Source of the DNA: Anniella stebbinsi
Lineage: Eukaryota; Chordata; Lepidosauria; Squamata; Anniellidae
DNA: 64,000 nucleotides
NCBI GenBank assembly: GCA_029215795.1
Contig: JARDYH010000001.1
Coordinates: 191,649,654 to 191,713,653, forward strand
Direction: 5' to 3'
In this document: positions 58,582 to 64,000 of the stretch, one piece after another
Layout of the letters: each line of letters starts with the position of its first letter
Numbering within the stretch: the first letter of the stretch is position 1
Made by a program: the position numbers and the translations under genes
The notes under the pieces: model-generated
Told to the model about the DNA's origin: nothing
Databases searched by the model: none
The model's input: the letters and a program-made list of their open reading frames with translations, nothing else

Positions 58582-60317
58582 TATTTTTAAAAAAGTTTGA
58601 GTTCAAAGAAAAAAAGCAGTCCTGTGCTGGTGGTTGATTTGTGTACAGTTGAATGCATGGAGAGTGGCATTGGAATCTTGCAGGCTGGGTTCCACTCCTT
58701 TGTTCGAGGACCTGGCAGTACAGGAACCTACACACGTACTTCCAAAATACATATGCTCTGCACAGCACTCATGACCTGTAACTTTTATTTTTGAAAGGAA
58801 CAGATTGTGCACTCAGAGTCTACAAACCCCATTAAAAAATGTATGTACTTGCACCCCATTTTTAAAAATGTATATTGCGGTCTGAAACAGGGCTAGCAGG
58901 CACGATCTGAAGCCTTCCTTCACAAAGAATGAAAGCCATGCTCAGCTACAAGCCATGCCAGAAGGCTGCTACTTGCTAGCCAGCCAGGGCTGGTCTGGGA
59001 GCTATGGGGAAGTCTCTATCTGGATATCCAGTCTGCCAACCAGGAGGAAGGAGCTTCCCAAAAGTATATACTGCCTCACCCTGGATCCAGTGGGGAAAAA
59101 ATATTCAATTTCTCCTGTCATTTCATCTTGCCTCTCTTCTCAGTTCCAAGAGAAGAGATGGCCATGCAAACGCCTTGGGGATTGGACAGGCATACTGTGT
59201 AGGTTGAGAGATAATGCAGTCTTGTGTAGGAGAGTTCAGAGGGAGTACAATCGAAACTGGGCTTCCGTGCGTTGTGATGCAAAATGGGTTTCATGGGTTG
59301 GTCATGAAAACCTAACTGATTTGGTATTAAACCAGTTAGATCAAAACAGTATGCATATTATACTCCATTGTAACTTAATTCAGTAGGCAGGAAAACAGGA
59401 TAAGAGAAATGAAAAAGCCATCTTCTTACTGAAGCCTTCATGCCTATGCTCTACCACATCCACCCAGCATACAGGGCTTCAGCTAGAAATATAAATTCTC
59501 ATACTATTATTCTAGCAGGAAAGAAATTACCTTGACTCTCTATTTAAATGATTTGTTTCTTTATTTATGCAGGTTGCAAGTCATTCTAAGCAATTCTCAA
59601 CTAGAGGTTGCTTTAGGGAAGAAGAACCATTTCCACCAAGCCTGATTAGCTTTTCACGGAACTAAGTGTTACAATTTCAATTTTAGATTCAATCAAGACA
59701 GAATACAAAGATAAACAAGAGAATTGGGATTAAAGAGAAAGAGTAGTACTAAGGGTTAAATCAAACATCGTGAGTGGACTTCCCCCTTGTTCTCCTCCCC
59801 ACTGTAGCCTGCCCCCCACATTTTCCAAACCTACTCAGGGGTTCCCTCAATACTATGGAGCAGATTAGTGGGGACATACAGAGTGCTGCAGGGCGAGGGG
59901 AAATCCATTCTGCTGGCAGATAAGTCAGCATTGGATACAATCCAAAGACTGCAGCACAGATTTGACAAATTAATAGAATGATCCATAAAAATTAGTATGC
60001 CAAATTAACAATTTATCAGCTTCTTTTATCAGATATATGCAAGGAGTTACTAGTGTCTCTGTACATCTATAAAATATTTTTGGGAATGGCTCAGGACTTC
60101 ATGGCAACTCTGGGTCTGTTGCAACTGGTATCTGGCCCAACTCTTTTGGCAAGGCACACTTTGGATCTGGTTTTCTGTATTGGGTAGGATGAGGGTGGAG
60201 AAATTTTCTATAATTCCATAAACAGATCACAACCTAGTAATGTTTAAACTTATGGAACTCTGACCCTCTGCAAGGGAAATGGAATTATTAAGATGGTCCA
60301 CCCAAGGAGGCTGATAT
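58582..60317. other. Unassigned sequence
   Basis: A 143-codon open frame at 58955-59386 is the longest non-repeat frame here, but it has no recognisable domain and no splice or promoter support. Confidence 0.4.
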
Positions 60318-61178
60318 TAGGTATGTGCACGCCCGAAAATATCGTATTTTATCATTATCGGAATTTCGGACCAAAAAAATTATCGTCTCCGATAATATCG
60401 TAGGTTAATCATATCGTCTTCACGATAATTATCGGAAATCCGATATTTAATTTGTAGTCCCATTGTGCCCTATACAACTGAATTTTTAGAAAAAAATGCC
60501 TATAACTTCTGTATTTTCAAAGTTACAGGCTAGAAACTTGGTCATAATGCTTATGGGGTATGCCTAAGTATGTGTTTGAAATTTGAGATCTATCCCTCCA
60601 ACCCTCGATTTTATATGAATTTATTAAAGAATGTTTAAGTTCTGACAGGTCAAAGGTTGCACGATCTTTCAAAAATTCATATAAAATACAGGGGTGGAGG
60701 GATTGATCTAAAATTTGGCACAAATGTGTAGCAACATGTGCTAGACATGTGTATGAAATTTGAGATTGATCCCTCCAACCCTTGATTTTATATGATTTTT
60801 TTAAAGATCCTGCAACTTTTTGACAGGTCTGAATGAACGCACGTGGCGAGCTGTCATTCTGACATGTCAGAATTTAAACAATCTTTAATAAATTCATATA
60901 AAATCGAGGGATGGAGGGATCGATCTCAAATTTCATACACATACTTAGGCATACCCCATAAACACTGTGACCAAGTTTCAAGCCTCTAATTTTTTAAATA
61001 CAGAAGTTACAGGTTTATTTATATGGCAGTCCGATAATCCGATATAATCGGGCTGAAAATTATCGGATCGGATATTTATTGGAGGTTTTTCTATCATATC
61101 GTTATTGTTAAACACATGCACGATAAAGAGCATATCATATCGTTATCGTACATTTTAACGATACGATACACATCCCTA
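60318..61178. mobile_element. hAT-like foldback element (CGATAATATCG family)
   Basis: TAGGTATGTGCACG at the left and ATACACATCCCTA at the right, flanked by GCTGATAT and GCTAATAT (60310-60317, 61179-61186; 7 of 8). Both ends hold clustered TATCG/CGATA motifs. The interior folds: CCCTCGATTTTATATGAATT (from 60602) and its neighbours recur inverted at about 60880-61020, with a third related block in between at about 60765-60800. No coding frame. Confidence 0.82.
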
Positions 61179-61186
61179 GCTAATAT

Positions 61187-62992
61187 AAATAAAAGAAAAA
61201 ATAAATATAGCAAGGAAAAATAAACTTACTAACACAGAAATGGGTTCATCTTTACAAACTGAAAAATGTAAATGAATGCACAAAAACTTTTAAAAAGTAG
61301 CAGTGATTAATTTCAGTAATAGCAGTGGCATAAATAACTTTTTAAAACTCTCTGGCTTGCAATATTTGTTTACGTTCTTCTTAATACAGAGAGGGATTAC
61401 ACATAGAATTATTGCAGTGCTATCTGCAATTTAAATAGGTCTGAGCTAAAATGGGACAAGATTTGTCAGCTTTCTAAAGTGTCCTCCTCTTGCCAATTTT
61501 TCAGGGATTGCTTTGAAAGGGGACAATTTAATTTGGCTATCCAAGAAAGCACTGTTCTAAATAGACTGTTTAACAAGCAGTGGTGCCATTACATTCATGA
61601 TTGGCTAAGGAGATCCATATAAGCTGTCCAGGAAGAATCACCCGCACTCTTTTACCCTCCATGACACAGAGTAAGCATGTGTCAATTTTAACTGATATGT
61701 AGCATACCAGATTTGTAGAGATCAATCTATGAAGGAGAAAGAAATCCCAACTAAGGGGATAGTAGTTTGAAAGCAGAAACAAATAAAGGAACAATAGTAA
61801 AATGCAGTTTCATAAAGGTGAACACTCTCACTGAAGTAAGTTATGACGAGGTAAGTCTGAATCATTTTTAGTTTTCTCAGTTTCTCATTTTCCCAGTCTT
61901 CAATTTGTTCCATTCCATTTCCTCACCGGTTTGCAATTTTTTTCAACAAAATCTATATGAAAATTTGTATGTATTTTCATGTACATTTCTCATAATATGC
62001 ACATTTTTGAATGCACTTTTCACAATTACAATGTATTTTTGTACATTATTTTTATTAATATACACATTTTTGTATGCATTTTGTTTTAAAATTAGAGAAC
62101 TGCATCACAAAATTCGGAGGATAATTGTGTTTTGATTTGCTTCTTGGTTTAGGAAGTGCAAATTAGGTAGGTTTTCATTAAAATACAAATCAAACAAAAT
62201 TATCTCCTGGCCCTAGATGGCTTCTGGCCAACAGAAGCTTCTGCCATAGTAAATATGTTAGTTTCAAGGTTCTCTTTGTTTTTTGTTTCAACAGACTAAC
62301 ACAGCATAATTACCCCACTAGAATGAGTAGATTTGTTAAAAGGAAATATTTTAGGTGGAAATCTACTTTTAGCCTGAAAAACAAAAAAGTCCCTAAATCA
62401 GACTTGTCTTTGGAATCCAAACAGTGATTTTTAAACAGATATCTCAATCCAGAAGTTGAAGGCTGCACATCAGCTCCTGTGTGCAGGTTATTTGCATCTA
62501 ACAAGTCAGTATTTAGATGGCTGTTGTAAATCACAATCCATATTATCAATCACTTGTTCAGGGGGCAAGAGAAGAAGGGAGTGCTAGATCCACCAAATGA
62601 GAAACTAGCACAGTGATAGGAGATGGAGCCACCTCTGTTGGGTGGCATCTAAATAGCTCCAATGCTGTTAATGGGAGACCTAGACGTGGGGATCCAGCCA
62701 CATGAGCTACATACAGATGAACTACATTCTTTCTAGCGGAGGATCCATGCACAGAAGCAATTCCCCCCCCCCCCACTGCTTTCAGCATAATGCTCTGAGA
62801 AACCTTTGATTGGGAGACAGTGAGCCAAGGGAGTCATTTATAGAAAAATCTCCAAACACCTCTGCCAGTTGCAATGTACAACGTGGCATAACATAGTCAC
62901 TTCCAAGTCAGCTAGAAGACAACATGATTCTTACATTATGTTCTGGATTATCAACCATAATTGTGGAGAGTGAAGTTTGAGTGTGTCTAGAG
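61187..62992. other. Mostly unassigned AT-rich sequence
   Basis: No gene recognised. Holds the decayed element at 61900-62210 and a poly-C tract near 62763-62774. Confidence 0.4.
61900..62210. mobile_element. Decayed AT-rich MITE related to 6160-6433
   Basis: Repeated phrases ATGCACATTTTTGAATGCA, TACACATTTTTGTATGCATT and a CAAAATTCGGAGG segment parallel the right part of 5640-6433. Ends not clear. Confidence 0.35.
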
Positions 62993-63405
62993 TAGGGTGA
63001 CCATATTTGAGAAACCAAAAAAGAGGACACCCTGTGTGTGGGGGGGAAGTGGTTTTCCAGGGCCTCTGGAAAGCACGTCTTTCCACCACCACCTTGAAGG
63101 ACCCGACTGGAGCAGAGGAGGGGAAAGTGTGTCATTCCCACCTCCCACTGCTCCAGTTGGAGCCTTTTCTATAATGTCCAGGAATGACACGTTTTCCCAT
63201 TTAAGGTCCTGATTGGAGCAATGGGAGGGAAATGACACACCTCCAGAAAGCATGTCATTCCCTCCCACCATGCTAATGGCAGTTTTAAAGGGGAAAGTGT
63301 TTCTTTCCAGGACATTATAGAAAATTACAGAAAATCCCCCCTGACACTCAGAATAGAACAAAAACCAGGACAAATCCAGGGAAATCCTGACAGTTGGTCA
63401 CCCTA
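62993..63405. mobile_element. GGGTGACC-ended MITE
   Basis: TAGGGTGACCATATTTGAGA at the left and GACAGTTGGTCACCCTA at the right. The right end shares AAAACCAGGACAAATCC with the 2-kb elements. Inner CATTCCC and GGAATGACAC phrases repeat in both orientations. No clear TSD. Confidence 0.65.
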
Positions 63406-63737
63406 AAGAAGCTCTTCTTGCACCTGAAAGAGGGGTGGTTATGGCACAAATATGCAATCAACACTGCTTTACTACACTCGAGGACCATGTCTGGTCTCCA
63501 GTATTCCCTTCACCCTTCTTTACACTAAAATACCTTTGTATTTTGCTCTTTCTTTTCGTGAACCACTGGGGAACACTCAGTGAAATTTCTATGTGGAAAA
63601 TGAAATTATAGTAGGATAAATGATTGTAGCTACTACAGAATTCACAAGGAATGGTCAGCTATTTAGAAATAAGCTTTTTCTTATAGATGAGACAAAACTA
63701 CCCATCATTTTCCATTCTTGAAACAATTGACTTCCAA

Positions 63738-64000
63738 GGCCAAGCTACACGAAATACAGGAGATCCATGGATAAACATTTTTTACCTCATGGGTTGGAGG
63801 CTCTGATTTTCATCAGTGCGGCGATAATGGGGAAGAGAGAAATTAACCCTTTCTCCATGCTGTTTTCTTTATCTAAATCCTCCCGCATGCTAGATAAAAT
63901 ATGAACACCTGTGATTCCTTTTGCACCATGGAGCTAACAGCAGCTTTGAGAAGCAATTTAGATTGAGGAAATGACATGGAGGGGAACGGTTAAATCCTTC
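63738..64000. mobile_element. Left end of a GGCC..CTACAC MITE, cut by the window edge
   Basis: GGCCAAGCTACACGAAATAC matches the termini of the 19361, 23243 and 33893 elements. The right end is outside the window, so this is tentative. Confidence 0.35.

Noticed and set aside
58955..59386. 143-codon frame, longest outside repeats
   Set aside because: No recognisable domain, no ribosome or promoter context, no splice evidence; length is possible by chance in 64 kb.
1..64000. CRISPR-like arrays or bacterial operons
   Set aside because: Repeats are transposon hairpins, spacers are C-rich and similar to each other, and the whole window has vertebrate repeat content.

Overview
Kind of sequence. 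This looks like nuclear DNA from an amniote, most likely a squamate reptile. The reasons are old, mutated L2/CR1-group LINEs, a chicken-repeat-1 (CR1) fragment, a MIR-like SINE, short palindromic repeats of a kind I associate with lizards and snakes, and very many non-autonomous DNA transposons with hAT-type 8-bp or 3-bp target-site duplications (TSDs). The squamate call rests on recollection of repeat types, not on a database search. I found no convincing host protein-coding exon, no tRNA or rRNA gene and no CRISPR array. The only coding similarity I recognise is broken LINE reverse transcriptase. The window is best read as intergenic or intronic sequence dominated by mobile elements.

Layout. 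1-981: right part of a GC-rich palindrome-array hAT-like element. 982-7100: AT-rich sequence with LTR-like fragments, ZNF143/THAP11-like motifs and small inverted-repeat elements. 7682-7855: a striking 72-bp-arm hairpin. 8311-10330: minus-strand L2-group LINE. 13553-13872, 21497-21816, 22196-22504 and 47054-47355: four copies of a roughly 310-bp near-palindromic hAT-like MITE, each with an 8-bp TSD. 15121-17091 and 48029-49873: two copies of a 2-kb element sharing GTGACC ends. 24175-26404: second palindrome-array element, split by a probable solo LTR. 27252-27597 and 45167-45531: two copies of a CpG-rich element. 41431-43690: second L2-group LINE. 53693-55011: third palindrome-array element, extremely GC-rich, with a triplicated hairpin. 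60318-61178: a different hAT-like foldback element. 62993 to the end: further transposon ends.

How the parts relate. Several insertions can be ordered in time. A solo LTR (5-bp TSD) lies inside palindrome-array element 2, and CpG-rich elements interrupt LINE and CR1 copies. The most unusual material is the palindrome-array family. Its repeated hairpins begin with CTTACC and end with GGTAAG, so each carries 5' splice-donor-like sites on both strands, and the longer ones fold around a TGACATCA-like core. None of the DNA transposons encodes a recognisable transposase here, so they would depend on enzymes supplied elsewhere.
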